Shown: positions 27,313-44,666, counted from the stretch's first letter. The stretch: 64,000 bases of DNA from Streptomyces sp. NBC_00443 (GCF_036014175.1 NZ_CP107917.1:1798001-1862000), one strand, 5' to 3'. The notes: generated by a model not told the origin, from the letters alone. Numbers and translations: made by a program.

Positions 27313-28140
27313 TCATACGGAGCGTGGCCGGGACTGGTACAGCCGGGTGTGATAGCGGCCTTCCGCCTCCAGCCCGGTGGGGTCGTCGCCGGCACGGAGC
27401 ACCTGCTCGACGGCGCGACGCTGTTCCGCCACGCTGGTGAACAGCCGCTGGGAGTAGGTTCGTGCGGAGTCGGTCTCGGTGGTCAGGCCGTGGGCTGCCA
27501 AAGTTGCGATCACGGGCTGATATGGGACGGTGCGCAGGACGAACGCGCTGACCCAGAACGGGTTCCGTTGACTCCCCAGCAGCGCCTCGAAGGTGCGGTG
27601 GGTGATGTAGCCCACGCCCCCGGTGACCGTGATCAGGCCGGTGTCCGCGACGGCGCGCCGCAACTGCGGGCTGGGCGGGTGGTGTTCCAGGTTCTCGGCA
27701 TGGGCCTCGTCGAGCAGGCCGACGGCCAGGGCGTACTGGACGGCGTTGTCGGCGGTGTCGAGCCCGATGACCGGGGCCGCGTCCGCCCGGCGCCGTGAGG
27801 CGTAGAACTCTTTGTCGTGTTCGATGAGTTCGGCGGATGTGAGGGCGTCGGCCTCGGGGCTGGTGTAGTGCGCGTACAGCTCGGTCAGTGTGACGTGGTG
27901 GTTGAGGAGGGCGGCGTTGAAGCCGTACGAGCAGCAGAGGTCGAGGACGGTGACAGGGCCGTCAGTGCCGCCGGCCGCGGACCGGTCGGCACGGGTGCGC
28001 CGGAAGACGTCCTGCGCATGGTGCGGTATCTCGTACTCCAGCGGGCCGAGTCGGCGGACGTAGGCGCGAGGGTCCGGCTGATCGTAGATGTCGTCGAATC
28101 GGGTCTTGCCCGATGCGGTGGTGACAGGGCTTACAGCCAC
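27313..28140 (-). CDS. Class I SAM-dependent methyltransferase
   Basis: Protein of 275 residues with a Rossmann-fold methyltransferase core: motif I is VLDLCCSYGFNAALLN near residue 65, and the acidic region PVIGLDTADNAVQYALAVGL follows. The N-terminal RFDDIYDQPDPRAYVRRLGP and LEYEIPHHAQD are characteristic of an actinobacterial subfamily of unknown substrate; VTGGVGYITHRTFEALL is in the later half. GTG at 28140 was chosen because GGAGG lies 8 bp before it; an upstream GTG at 28155 has no site. It is divergent from the osmoprotectant transporter operon, but no functional link is evident. Confidence 0.82.
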   Translation of the reverse strand: MAVSPVTTASGKTRFDDIYDQPDPRAYVRRLGPLEYEIPHHAQDVFRRTRADRSAAGGTDGPVTVLDLCCSYGFNAALLNHHVTLTELYAHYTSPEADALTSAELIEHDKEFYASRRRADAAPVIGLDTADNAVQYALAVGLLDEAHAENLEHHPPSPQLRRAVADTGLITVTGGVGYITHRTFEALLGSQRNPFWVSAFVLRTVPYQPVIATLAAHGLTTETDSARTYSQRLFTSVAEQRRAVEQVLRAGDDPTGLEAEGRYHTRLYQSRPRSV

Positions 28141-28314
28141 GGGGCGTACCTCCACATTGTGGGGCGGGTCCGCTGCACAGCTCTATCGGGCCGGTGACAC
28201 CAACGATAGACCTCACGGCTGGAACCGGCCACGCGCGGCCCTTGGGTCCCGCGCGACGCAGCCCACACACAGGAATCACTGACCAGACATGAGGCAGAAT
28301 ACTTTGCCTGAAGA

Positions 28315-28337
28315 ATCATCATGAATGGGCTGATGAT
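28315..28337. promoter_or_regulatory. Inverted repeat upstream of the osmoprotectant operon
   Basis: ATCATCA (28315-28321) and TGATGAT (28331-28337) form a perfect 7-bp inverted repeat with a 9-base spacer, 57 bp before the first permease gene and in the lowest-GC part of the region. It is a candidate operator, for example for an osmotic-response regulator; the regulator is not known. Confidence 0.4.
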
Positions 28338-28393
28338 CCGCAGATGAGCTTCTCGTGACGTTCGGATGTCCGGTCGGCGGGTAGGAGCGCGCC

Positions 28394-29037
28394 GTGGATT
28401 TCTTAGACTTCCTGTCCGGGAACTGGCCGGATGTGCGGGATGCCACGGTGGATCATGCCGTGCTCGTCCTCGAAGGGCTCGGCCTCGCGGTGGCGGTGGG
28501 CCTGCCCCTGGCGGTGCTCGTCTACCGCACCAGCCTGCCGCGCGCCGCCGTTCTGGGGGTCGCGGGGGTGTTCCTCACGATCCCCTCGTACGCCTTGTTC
28601 GGCCTGCTCATCACTCCGCTCGGACTGGGTACGGGGCCCTCGATCGTGGCTCTGACGATGTACGCGCTGCTGCCCGTCATCCGGAATTCGGTCGTCGGCC
28701 TGCGTGAAGTCGACCCCGCCGTGGTGGAATCGGCGCGGGGCATGGGCATGAGCCGGCTCAAGGTGCTGCTGGGCGTGGAGTTGCCGCTTGCCTGGCCGGT
28801 CATCGTGACCGGGCTGCGCGTGGCCGCCCAGCTGCTGCTCGGCATCGCCGCCATCGCCGCCGCCGTCAACGGCCCGGGCCTGGGCAATCTCATCCTGCAG
28901 GGCCTCGACAAGGCCGGTACCCCCTTCGCCATCTATCTGACTATCGAGGGCGCCGCGGCGATCGTCGTGCTCGCCGTGCTGTTCGACGCGGCCTTCGCGC
29001 TGCTGAAGCGACTCACGACATCGAGAGGGCTCAGCGC

Positions 29038-29041
<4 letters not shown>
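28394..29041 (+). CDS. Osmoprotectant (glycine betaine) ABC transporter permease
   Basis: Membrane protein of 215 residues with about five to six helices and the binding-protein-dependent permease EAA-like loop VVESARGMGMSRLKVLLGVE. It resembles OpuCB/ProW-type permeases of betaine/carnitine/choline importers. It is the first gene of a four-gene operon (permease, ATPase, permease, binding protein); its TGA overlaps the ATPase ATG by 4 bases (ATGA). The start is GTG at 28394. Confidence 0.9.
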
Positions 29042-30249
<1,208 letters not shown>

Positions 30250-31041
30250 ATGGCGGTCATCACCCAGCCCCGCCCCCCTGTGACCGAGACCGCCGCCGCC
30301 CACGGGCGGCTGCTCGCATACGGGCGGTACGCGGTCCTGCCGGTGGTCGTCGGCCTCGCGCTGCTCGCGCTCCACCTCTACGTCTCCGCTCACGAGCTGG
30401 ACTCCATCGAGCAGCGCAGCCTCAACGCCGACTACCTCACGAACCGGATCCTGAAGCATCTCGGCCTCACGATCGTCGTGTCCGCCCTCATCCTGGTGAT
30501 CGCCGTGCCCTGCGGCGTCCTGCTCACCCGCCCCTGGGCGCGCCGCTGGGCCTCGCCGATCCTGGTCGTCGCCAACATCGGGCAGGCGCTGCCCTCCCTC
30601 GGGCTGATCGTGCTGCTGGCCGTGGGCTTCAAGACGCTGGGCGTCAACCAGATCGCGGTCATCGCTTTCCTCGTGTACGGAATCCTGCCTGTGCTGCGCA
30701 ACACCATCGCCGGGCTGCAGCAGGTCGACCGCTCGGTGATCGAGTCGGCGCGGGGCATGGGAATGACCCGCTGGTCGGTACTGCTCCAGATCGAGCTGCC
30801 GCTGGCCGTCCCGGTGATCCTCGCCGGTGTGCGTACGGCCCTCGTGATCACCGTCGGCACCGTGGCACTGGCCACTTTCGTCGGCGCGGGCGGCCTCGGC
30901 GATGTCATCTCCAACGGCATCAGCTCCAGCCGCGATGTGGTCCTGCTCACCGGCAGCGTGCTGGTCGCCGCGCTGGCGCTGCTCGTCGACTGGGCGGCGT
31001 CGATCGCCGAAGAGCTTCTCAAGCCACGGGGGCTGCAATGA
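30250..31041 (+). CDS. Osmoprotectant ABC transporter permease (second)
   Basis: Membrane protein of 263 residues with six hydrophobic helices and the permease loop VIESARGMGMTRWSVLLQIE, closely parallel to the first permease of the operon. An extra N-terminal cytoplasmic stretch (about 25 residues) precedes the first helix (YAVLPVVVGLALLALHLYVS). It would pair with the first permease to form a heterodimeric channel. Its TGA overlaps the ATG of the binding protein (ATGA at 31038-31041). Confidence 0.9.
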   Translation: MAVITQPRPPVTETAAAHGRLLAYGRYAVLPVVVGLALLALHLYVSAHELDSIEQRSLNADYLTNRILKHLGLTIVVSALILVIAVPCGVLLTRPWARRWASPILVVANIGQALPSLGLIVLLAVGFKTLGVNQIAVIAFLVYGILPVLRNTIAGLQQVDRSVIESARGMGMTRWSVLLQIELPLAVPVILAGVRTALVITVGTVALATFVGAGGLGDVISNGISSSRDVVLLTGSVLVAALALLVDWAASIAEELLKPRGLQ

Positions 31042-32027
31042 ACCGTCCGCAAAGGCGCCTGGGCGCGCTGCTGGCCGTGCTGTCCTGCACTGCGGTCTGT
31101 ACCGGCTGCTCGTCCACCTCCAGTGATCTGCCGTCGAGCGTCTCCGCGGGCCGGCTCAAGGGCGGCAGCATCGCGAAGGCCGTCGATCTGTCCGGCAAGA
31201 GCTTCACGGTCGGCTCGAAGGAGTTCACGGAGCAGACCGTCCTCGGCAACATCCTGATCTACGCCCTGCAGGCCGCCGGCGCGAAGACCAAGGACCAGAC
31301 GGGTCTTACGGGTTCGGCGATCGTCCGAAAAGCGCTCCTCAGCGGCGACATCGACATGTACTGGGAGTATGCCGGTACCGGGTGGTCGGAGTTCCTCAAG
31401 AAGACGAGCGTTCTGCCAGGGGCGAAGGAGCAGTTCGACGAGACGGCGCGGCTGGACGAGAAGCAGAACGAGATCACCTGGCTCGGCCCGGCGAAGTTCG
31501 GCGACCAGTACGCCATCGCCCGCGCGGGCGACGCCAAGGGCCCGGTCGGCAAGGTCGACAAGCTCAGCCAGCTCAAACAGCTGGCGAAAGACCATCCAGG
31601 CGAGGTCACGCTATGCGGCGCGGCGGAGTTCCTCGACCGGGAGATCGGCCCGGTGCAGAAGGTGTACGACGTTCACATCCCGGCCACGCAGGTCTACCAG
31701 AACGCCTTCGCACTGAACTTCGTCAACGTGGCGAAGCAGAGCCCCTGCAACTTCGCCGAGGTCTTCACCACGGACGCCCGCATCAAGTCCCTCGGCCTGA
31801 AGGTCCTTGAGGACGACAAGACCCACTTCCTGACGCAACTGGTGGGTCTCACGCTGCGCGAGAAGACCGCGAAGGAGAACCCGGAGCTGAAGAGGCTGGT
31901 GCAGCTGCTCGGGGACAAGCTCACCCAGCAGGTGATCATCGAGCTCAACGGGATGGTGGACATCGACGGCGCGAGTCCACAGCAGGCGGCGCTGACGTTC
32001 CTCCGGGATGCGGGACTCATCGCGTAG
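31038..32027 (+). CDS. Glycine betaine/osmoprotectant-binding lipoprotein
   Basis: Substrate-binding protein of 329 residues. A lipoprotein signal (LLAVLSCTAVCTGCSSTSSD) anchors it through the Cys near residue 23-24. The mature part is the OpuAC/QAT fold (FTVGSKEFTEQTVLGNILIY, SAIVRKALLSGDIDMYWEYA, DIDGASPQQAALTFLRDAGL). The GSKEFTE start is typical of the choline/betaine-binding OpuBC/OpuCC group. It is the last gene of the operon; no obvious terminator follows within 30 bp. Confidence 0.92.
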   Translation: MNRPQRRLGALLAVLSCTAVCTGCSSTSSDLPSSVSAGRLKGGSIAKAVDLSGKSFTVGSKEFTEQTVLGNILIYALQAAGAKTKDQTGLTGSAIVRKALLSGDIDMYWEYAGTGWSEFLKKTSVLPGAKEQFDETARLDEKQNEITWLGPAKFGDQYAIARAGDAKGPVGKVDKLSQLKQLAKDHPGEVTLCGAAEFLDREIGPVQKVYDVHIPATQVYQNAFALNFVNVAKQSPCNFAEVFTTDARIKSLGLKVLEDDKTHFLTQLVGLTLREKTAKENPELKRLVQLLGDKLTQQVIIELNGMVDIDGASPQQAALTFLRDAGLIA

Positions 32028-32053
32028 CGGGAAGAGTGTGGCAGGGATCGCCG

Positions 32054-32413
32054 TTACCCCGGCCTCGCCACCCAGGCGTGACACGGGACTCGGGAGTCGT
32101 GGCGGGCGGCTCGCGGATCTTCAATTGCTGCGGGACTGCAGTTGCCAGGAGCGTCCCGCTCCGATTCAGCCGGTGCCCGCCGTCTCGATCGGCACACGCA
32201 TGCCCCGCCCTCCGCTGCACGAGAGGCACCGCTCTCGAAGGCCGTGTCGGTCCGTACGACACCGTCGGCGGTGACGACGTCGCACTGCCCGCGGTCGACC
32301 CGCAGGACGCGCCCGGGCAGCAGCCCTTGCGCGTCGTACGGGGTGAACGCGTCGGCCCAGGCCGAGTCCCAGCCGTAGGGAGCCAACGCGGAGAAAACAG
32401 AGGTGGAAGTCAA
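32054..32413 (-). pseudogene. Truncated rsgA paralogue (OB-fold remnant)
   Basis: A TTG at 32413, in the same context as the rsgA start, opens a 119-residue frame. Residues 9-58 match RsgA closely (YGWDSAWADAFTPYDAQGLL, PGRVLRVDRGQCDVVTADGV, VRTDTAF), then identity stops and the rest is unrelated Arg/Ala-rich sequence. GTPase and zinc domains are absent. It therefore looks like the left-over 5' part of a second rsgA, kept with its leader ORF and hairpin (32420-32547). Whether the fragment is still translated cannot be told. Confidence 0.7.
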
Positions 32414-32419
32414 CGGGTG

Positions 32420-32434
32420 ACCCTTCACAAGGGT
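32420..32434 (-). promoter_or_regulatory. Perfect hairpin over the ribosome binding site of the rsgA remnant
   Basis: ACCCTTGTGAAGGGT on the transcribed strand is a perfect 6-bp stem (ACCCTT/AAGGGT) with a GTG loop. The AAGGG arm is the Shine-Dalgarno for the TTG at 32413. It corresponds to the weaker hairpin before rsgA at 25137-25148. Confidence 0.55.
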
Positions 32435-32478
32435 GGCCCCGGCAGCCGCGTACATCAGACGCGGAGAGACGAGTGGGA

Positions 32479-32547
32479 TCAGCCGGCGGCCACGGAGGTG
32501 GACTTGATGAACTGGATGCGGGCAGCGCTCGTCGCAAAGACAGCCAT
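32479..32547 (-). CDS. Short leader ORF upstream of the rsgA remnant (22 residues)
   Basis: ATG at 32547, with GAGGAGGTGTCGACCG just upstream, opens a frame starting MAVFATSAAR, then IQFIK, and ending STSVAAG before TGA. It is clearly homologous to the leader ORF at 25194-25265, including the conserved start (MAV), AAR, STSV and the following GGCTGATCC. The stop lies 65 bp before the TTG of the remnant, nearly the same distance as in the intact locus. Confidence 0.6.
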   Translation of the reverse strand: MAVFATSAARIQFIKSTSVAAG

Positions 32548-32616
32548 CGGTCGACACCTCCTCACTCATGTCCGCTCGACGGCGGCGGCCACCGGCCACC
32601 GCCCTGATCTTCCGTC

Positions 32617-32647
32617 ACTCTAGCCCGGCCCCATGAAGGCCCGTCAA
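32617..32647 (-). promoter_or_regulatory. Probable promoter of the leader ORF/rsgA-remnant transcript
   Basis: On the minus strand TTGACG (32647-32642) and TAGAGT (32622-32617) are separated by 19 bp and resemble HrdB-type -35 and -10 boxes. The intact rsgA locus has CTAGGGTGAG at the matching place (25331-25340), so the CTAGRGTGA core is conserved between the two copies. Confidence 0.5.
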
Positions 32648-32655
32648 CCGGTTTT

Positions 32656-37072
<4,417 letters not shown>

Positions 37073-37082
37073 GCTGCTGGGG

Positions 37083-37118
37083 GACTTCGTAAACCCCCTT
37101 TCCTAACCCCTTGTCGAA
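37083..37118 (+). promoter_or_regulatory. Putative operator upstream of the ROK regulator
   Basis: GACTTCGT (37083-37090) and AACCCCTTGTCGAA (37105-37118) recur as GACTTCGT and AACCCCTTGCCGAA in front of the sugar ABC operon (38464-38487). Shared motifs before a regulator and its neighbour operon suggest autoregulation by the ROK protein. Confidence 0.5.
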
Positions 37119-37186
37119 TATTCCCGCACGCCATAGCCTTGCGCCGCGCCGGTGCCGACGGCCTGCCGGCATGTGAGGGGAGTTCG

Positions 37187-38416
37187 ATGAAGCGCGGCAC
37201 ATCACGCGACATCCGCACCGCGAACCGCTACGAGGTGCTGCGCCAGATCATCGCCGCGTCGCCCACCTCCCGGCAGGAGCTGGCGGCTGCCACCGGGCTC
37301 AGTCTCGCCACGGTCGCCACGCTCGTGGGTGAGCTGCTCGACCTTCGCATGATCACGGAGGTCGGGTTCGAGGACTCGGCCGGCGGCCGCCCCCGGGGGC
37401 TGGTCGCCGTCAACGCGTCCGGCGGCGCCCTGATCGGCGTCGACATCGCGGAGACGTACGTCCACGTAGAGCTGTTCGACCTCGCGCTGAACGTGCTGGC
37501 CCGCGCCGAGGAGGACGTCCGCCCCGGCGAGAGTCTCCCCGAGCAGGTGGTCGCCCATGTCGCCGCCGCCGTCGGCTCGGTGGTGACCCAGGCCGGCGTG
37601 GAGGGCGCGCGCGTCCTCGGCGTCGGGGTGAGCGTGCCGGGGCAGGTGGACCGTGCGACGGGCTTCTCGGAGTACGCGCCCAACTGGGACTGGCACGACG
37701 TGCCGCTGCTCGACCTGCTCACCGAGCACATCGCCTACCCGCTGTACCTGGACAACCCGCTGCGCGCCTCCGCGGTGGCCGAGCTGTGGTTCGGGGCCGC
37801 ACGGGGGCACGGGGACGCCGTGGTGGTCAACCTCGGTACCGGCGTCGGCGCCGGGCTGGTCCTGGGCGGCGGGCTGCACCGGGGGGTCAGCAACAGCGCC
37901 GGCGAGTGGGGTCACACCACGATCGTGCTGGACGGCAGGCTGTGCCGGTGCGGCAGGCGCGGCTGCGTGGAGGCGTATGTCGGCGCGTCCGGAATCATGC
38001 TGACCCTGCGGGAGTCGATCGGCGACAGCCCGCTGCTGCACGCGGATGACCAGACGGCCACCATCGACGCGCTCGCCAGGGGGCTGCGGGGCGGCGATCC
38101 GGTGGCGCTCAAGGTGGTTCGCGACACCGTGCGTTACCTCGGGGCCGGCATCGCAGACCTGGTGAACCTGTTCAACCCCGAGGTGGTCGTGCTCAGCAGC
38201 TGGGTCGCGGCCGCCCTCGGTGAGCCCCTGGTCGACGAGGTCCGCGAGGCCGTCGCCCGGCACGCGCTGCCGCGCCCGATGGCGGCCACCGAGATCGTCC
38301 TCTCCCCCATCCCCACCGATCCGGTGTGCCTGGGCGCGGCGACGTTCGCACTCGAAGGGGCCCTGCAGACGGTGGGCCAGAGGACGCCGGCGAAGAGCCG
38401 TACCAGGACTCCCTGA
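37187..38416 (+). CDS. ROK family transcriptional regulator
   Basis: Sugar-responsive regulator of 409 residues. The N-terminal winged helix-turn-helix (about 12-70: RYEVLRQIIAASPTSRQELA, ATGLSLATVATLVGELLD) is followed by the ROK domain: sugar/nucleotide-binding ALIGVDIAETYVHVELFD, the GAGLVLGGGLHRGVSNSAGE segment, EWGHTTI and the zinc-binding CRCGRRGCVEAYVG. It precedes the ABC transporter and beta-galactosidase genes on the same strand and most likely represses them until a galactoside-type inducer binds. ATG at 37187 has GAGGGGA upstream. Confidence 0.9.
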   Translation: MKRGTSRDIRTANRYEVLRQIIAASPTSRQELAAATGLSLATVATLVGELLDLRMITEVGFEDSAGGRPRGLVAVNASGGALIGVDIAETYVHVELFDLALNVLARAEEDVRPGESLPEQVVAHVAAAVGSVVTQAGVEGARVLGVGVSVPGQVDRATGFSEYAPNWDWHDVPLLDLLTEHIAYPLYLDNPLRASAVAELWFGAARGHGDAVVVNLGTGVGAGLVLGGGLHRGVSNSAGEWGHTTIVLDGRLCRCGRRGCVEAYVGASGIMLTLRESIGDSPLLHADDQTATIDALARGLRGGDPVALKVVRDTVRYLGAGIADLVNLFNPEVVVLSSWVAAALGEPLVDEVREAVARHALPRPMAATEIVLSPIPTDPVCLGAATFALEGALQTVGQRTPAKSRTRTP

Positions 38417-38463
38417 CAGCCCGTCATGTCCGGTATCCCGAACGCCGCGCAACGCTTCGCGCA

Positions 38464-38500
38464 GACTTCGTCCAACCCCTTGCCGAAGCCTTAGCCGAAG
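38464..38500 (+). promoter_or_regulatory. Putative ROK operator upstream of the sugar ABC operon
   Basis: GACTTCGT (38464-38471) and AACCCCTTGCCGAA (38474-38487) match the motifs before the ROK gene. GCCGAAG is repeated at 38482-38488 and 38494-38500, a 12-bp period close to a helical turn. It lies about 100 bp before the first transporter gene. Confidence 0.5.
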
Positions 38501-38597
38501 GTTAACGTCCCGCACCGCAACCCCCTTTGAGCCAACTGGCGCTGAGCCGCTCCAGCCAGGCACAGGGCCGAGCCGTACTCGAGACAAGGACGTCAGC

Positions 38598-39863
38598 ATG
38601 TCGGCATCGAGCAACAGCAACTGGGACCGCCGAACCGTTCTGCGGGCCGCGATGGGTCTGGCCGCTGCGGGCGGGCTTGCCGCGTGCGGCGGCAACACCG
38701 GGCGCGGTGGCGGGTCGGGTTCGGGCAAGAACCTCGTGCAGATGTTCCACGCGTACGGCGAGGCGGGCACCGAGCAGGCCGTCAAGCGGTACGCGAAGGC
38801 GTACAGGGAAGCCGCCGTGACCACGCAGTGGATCACCAGCGCGGACTTCGAGAGCAAGCTCTTCTCGGCCCTGCTCACCGACAACGCGCCGGACCTCTTC
38901 GAGTTCCACCCGCAGATCCAGATGGTCAAGAGCGGCCAGGTGGCGGACCTGACCGACATCATCGACCCGGTCAAGGCCGACTTCAATCCGGCCGACATCA
39001 AGTCGCACACCGTCGACGGGAAGATATACGGCGTCCGGATGATCGACGACCCGCAGTTCTTCTTCTACCGCAAGTCGATGCTGGAGAAGGCCAAGGTCGA
39101 GGTGCCGACCACGCTCGACGAGCTGATGGAGGCCGCCGCCAAGCTGACCACCGGCAAGGTCAAGGGCCTGTACATGGGCAACGACCTGCACAGCGTCAAC
39201 GACACGTTGATCTGGTCGGCCGGCGCCCAGCACCTCAGCGAGAAGAACGAGATCGCCTACCACACGGACGGCGTCATCGAGGGCCTGATGCAGATGCGCA
39301 AGCTGTTCACCAGCGGCGACCTTCTCCTCGGCGCTCCCACCGAGTCCTGGGACCCCTCCTCGTTCAACCAGGGCCTGTGCGCCATCCAGTTCTGCGGGAT
39401 GTGGGCGATGCCGGCGATCCAGGACGCGCTCGGCGACGACTGGGGGATCTTCCCCTTCCCGAAGGTCACGGACTCCGGCAAGCAGTCGGTCTACAACGGC
39501 GGCTGGTCGATGTTCGTCAACGCCAAGGGCAAGGACGTCGACGCGGCCAAGGAGTACGTCAAGTGGCTGTGGATCGACCAGAAGGAGTACCAGGAGGACT
39601 GGGCCACCTCCTACGGCTTCCACATCCCGCCGCGCACCTCGCTCGCCGAGGAAGCCGACAAGCTCAAGTCGGGCAACGCCGCTGAGGGCGTCAAGCTCTT
39701 CAACGAGTTCGGGCACTTCGACAACATCGGCTGGACCCAGGCCATGCGCACCGCCTTCGAGGACGTCTTCGCCAACTGTGTCCGCAAGGACATGGACCCG
39801 GAGAAGGCTCTCGACAAGTGCGACACGGCCGTCAACCGCGAGCTCAAGAAGCTGTTCGGATAG
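38598..39863 (+). CDS. Sugar ABC transporter substrate-binding lipoprotein
   Basis: Extracellular sugar-binding protein (SBP_bac_1 type) of 421 residues. A Tat-lipoprotein signal is seen (RRTVLRAAMGLAAAGGLAAC, lipid Cys near residue 30). The mature part has the type-I sugar-binder pattern: LFSALLTDNAPDLFEFHPQI, DGKIYGVRMIDDPQFFFYRK, a GMWAMPAIQDALGDDWGIFP segment and YNGGWSMFVNAKGKD. Both permeases and a GH2 beta-galactosidase follow, so the ligand is probably a beta-galactoside or a related oligosaccharide. ATG at 38598 lies shortly after AAGGACG. Confidence 0.92.
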   Translation: MSASSNSNWDRRTVLRAAMGLAAAGGLAACGGNTGRGGGSGSGKNLVQMFHAYGEAGTEQAVKRYAKAYREAAVTTQWITSADFESKLFSALLTDNAPDLFEFHPQIQMVKSGQVADLTDIIDPVKADFNPADIKSHTVDGKIYGVRMIDDPQFFFYRKSMLEKAKVEVPTTLDELMEAAAKLTTGKVKGLYMGNDLHSVNDTLIWSAGAQHLSEKNEIAYHTDGVIEGLMQMRKLFTSGDLLLGAPTESWDPSSFNQGLCAIQFCGMWAMPAIQDALGDDWGIFPFPKVTDSGKQSVYNGGWSMFVNAKGKDVDAAKEYVKWLWIDQKEYQEDWATSYGFHIPPRTSLAEEADKLKSGNAAEGVKLFNEFGHFDNIGWTQAMRTAFEDVFANCVRKDMDPEKALDKCDTAVNRELKKLFG

Positions 39864-39883
39864 GCCGCGGGACGGACCACGAC

Positions 39884-40849
39884 ATGTCGACGACCACCAA
39901 GCTCGACCTCGCGAGCTCCGCCCCGGCGAAGGCCTCGCCGGGGCAGCCGCGGCGGGGTCTGCGGGGCAGCCCCACCTTCGCCTTCTGGCTCTTCACCGGA
40001 CCGTTCCTGATCGGTCTGGCGATCTTCGTCTACGCGCCGATCCTCTGGAGCCTGTGGCTGAGCTTCTTCGAGGCCCGCTTCACCGTCACGCCGGACAAGT
40101 TCGTAGGGTTCGACAACTACACGTACATGCTGACGAACGACGACTTCGTCGGCTCGCTCGGCACCTTCACCGTCTTCGCCGCGTTCATCGTGCCCACCAC
40201 CTGGGCGCTGTCGCTGGGGCTGGCCCTGCTGGTGAACCGGATGCGCTTCATGCGGGCGTTCTTCCGCTCGGTCTTCTTCCTGCCGACCGCGGTCAGCTAT
40301 GTCGCCGCGGCGCTCATCTGGAAGATGTCCCTCTTCAGCGGGGTCCGCTTCGGCCTGATGAACACGGTCCTCGGCTGGTTCGGGATCGAGAACATCGCCT
40401 GGCTGATCGACCCCAACCCGCCCTGGTACTGGCTGGTCATCGTGACCGCCCGGCTGTGGCTCCAGTCCGGCTTCTACATGATCCTGTTCATCGCCGCGCT
40501 CCAGAACATCCCGGACGAGCTGTACGAGGCCGCCGCCATCGACGGCGCCAAGTCGGGCTGGCAGACGTTCCGGTACATCACCCTGCCCCAGCTGCGTGCC
40601 ACGTCCACCGCGGTGATCCTGCTGCTGCTCATCGCCGCCTACCAGGCCTTCGACGAGTTCTTCAACCTGCTGTCGAAGACCACCTGGGGCCGTCCGCCGC
40701 TGGTCGAGCTGTACTACAAGGCCCTGGGCGAGAGCCAGGACTACGGCGCCGGCAGCGCGGGAGCGCTCATCCTGACCGTGCTGATCTGTGCCGTGACCCT
40801 GCTCCAGGGCAAGATCATGGGCTTTGGAAGGGGGGACGAGTCCAAGTGA
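39884..40849 (+). CDS. Sugar ABC transporter permease (MalF type)
   Basis: Permease of 321 residues with six membrane helices (FAFWLFTGPFLIGLAIFVYA, then GTFTVFAAFIVPTTWALSLG and others). The EAA loop YEAAAIDGAKSGWQTFRYIT docks the ATPase. Its stop overlaps the GTG of the next permease (GTGA at 40846-40849). No ATPase gene is in the operon, so it presumably uses a shared one (MsiK type) encoded elsewhere. Confidence 0.93.
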   Translation: MSTTTKLDLASSAPAKASPGQPRRGLRGSPTFAFWLFTGPFLIGLAIFVYAPILWSLWLSFFEARFTVTPDKFVGFDNYTYMLTNDDFVGSLGTFTVFAAFIVPTTWALSLGLALLVNRMRFMRAFFRSVFFLPTAVSYVAAALIWKMSLFSGVRFGLMNTVLGWFGIENIAWLIDPNPPWYWLVIVTARLWLQSGFYMILFIAALQNIPDELYEAAAIDGAKSGWQTFRYITLPQLRATSTAVILLLLIAAYQAFDEFFNLLSKTTWGRPPLVELYYKALGESQDYGAGSAGALILTVLICAVTLLQGKIMGFGRGDESK

Positions 40850-41742
40850 CCACCACCGTGCCCGAGGTGCGCAAGTCCGCGCCGACGTCAGGCAAGCCCC
40901 GCCGCGTCCGGCGCGGTGGCGGCGTGATGAGCTCCACCGGCCTCTACATCGCCACCGGCGTCGCCGCCTTCCTCTTCCTGATCCCGTTCTACGTTCTCGT
41001 CCGCAACGCCCTCGCCACCGATGCCGAGATCACCGGAGAGAACTGGAAGATCTTCCCCACCGACATCCAGTGGGGCAACATCAGCGAGCTGTTCACGGAC
41101 GAGACGGTCCCCTTCGCCCAGTCGCTGTGGAACTCGGCGGTCGTGGCCACCCTGCACACCGTCGGCGTCCTTCTGGTGTGCTCCCTCGCGGGCTACGGCC
41201 TGGCCCGCATCCCGTACAAGCACGCCAACAAGGTCTTCTACGCCGTCCTGGGGACCCTGATGGTCCCCACCGCGGTCACCTTCGTCCCGAGCTTCGTGCT
41301 GGTCTCCTCGCTCGGCTGGGTGGACACCTACCGGGGTCTCATCATTCCGGGCCTGTTCAGTGGTTTCACCTGCTTCCTGTTCCGGCAGTACTTCTTGGGG
41401 TTCCCCAAGGAACTGGAGGAGGCGGCGCGCATGGACGGACTCGGCTACTGGGGCGCGTACTGGCGCGTCGTGGTGCCGAACTCGCTGAACTTCTTCGCGG
41501 CGATGGCGACCATCACCTTCATCAACGGCTGGAACGCCTTCCTGTGGCCGCTGGTCATCGGCCAGGATCCCAGCTCGTGGACCGTTCAGGTCGCGCTCTC
41601 CAGCTATATGACCAACCAGACCGTCGTCTTCCATCTGATCTTCATGGCCACGGCCGTTTCCATCCTGCCCCTGGTGTTCGTGTTCCTCTTCCTCCAGCGC
41701 TGGCTGGTGCAGGGGATCGCACAGACGGGCATCAAGGGCTGA
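40846..41742 (+). CDS. Sugar ABC transporter permease (MalG type)
   Basis: Second permease, 298 residues, with six helices (GLYIATGVAAFLFLIPFYVL first) and EAA loop EEAARMDGLGYWGAYWRVVV. GTG at 40846 overlaps the end of the first permease. The first 30 residues are a basic, Pro-rich cytoplasmic extension. It is followed after 27 bp by the beta-galactosidase gene, so the four genes are one operon. Confidence 0.93.
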   Translation: MTTTVPEVRKSAPTSGKPRRVRRGGGVMSSTGLYIATGVAAFLFLIPFYVLVRNALATDAEITGENWKIFPTDIQWGNISELFTDETVPFAQSLWNSAVVATLHTVGVLLVCSLAGYGLARIPYKHANKVFYAVLGTLMVPTAVTFVPSFVLVSSLGWVDTYRGLIIPGLFSGFTCFLFRQYFLGFPKELEEAARMDGLGYWGAYWRVVVPNSLNFFAAMATITFINGWNAFLWPLVIGQDPSSWTVQVALSSYMTNQTVVFHLIFMATAVSILPLVFVFLFLQRWLVQGIAQTGIKG

Positions 41743-44649
<2,907 letters not shown>

Positions 44650-44666
44650 CAGACGACCGCCGACGG

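Noticed and set aside
39778..40845. In-frame extension of the second sugar permease through the first permease gene
   Set aside because: The extension is a shadow of the first permease; the conserved protein starts at the GTG at 40846.
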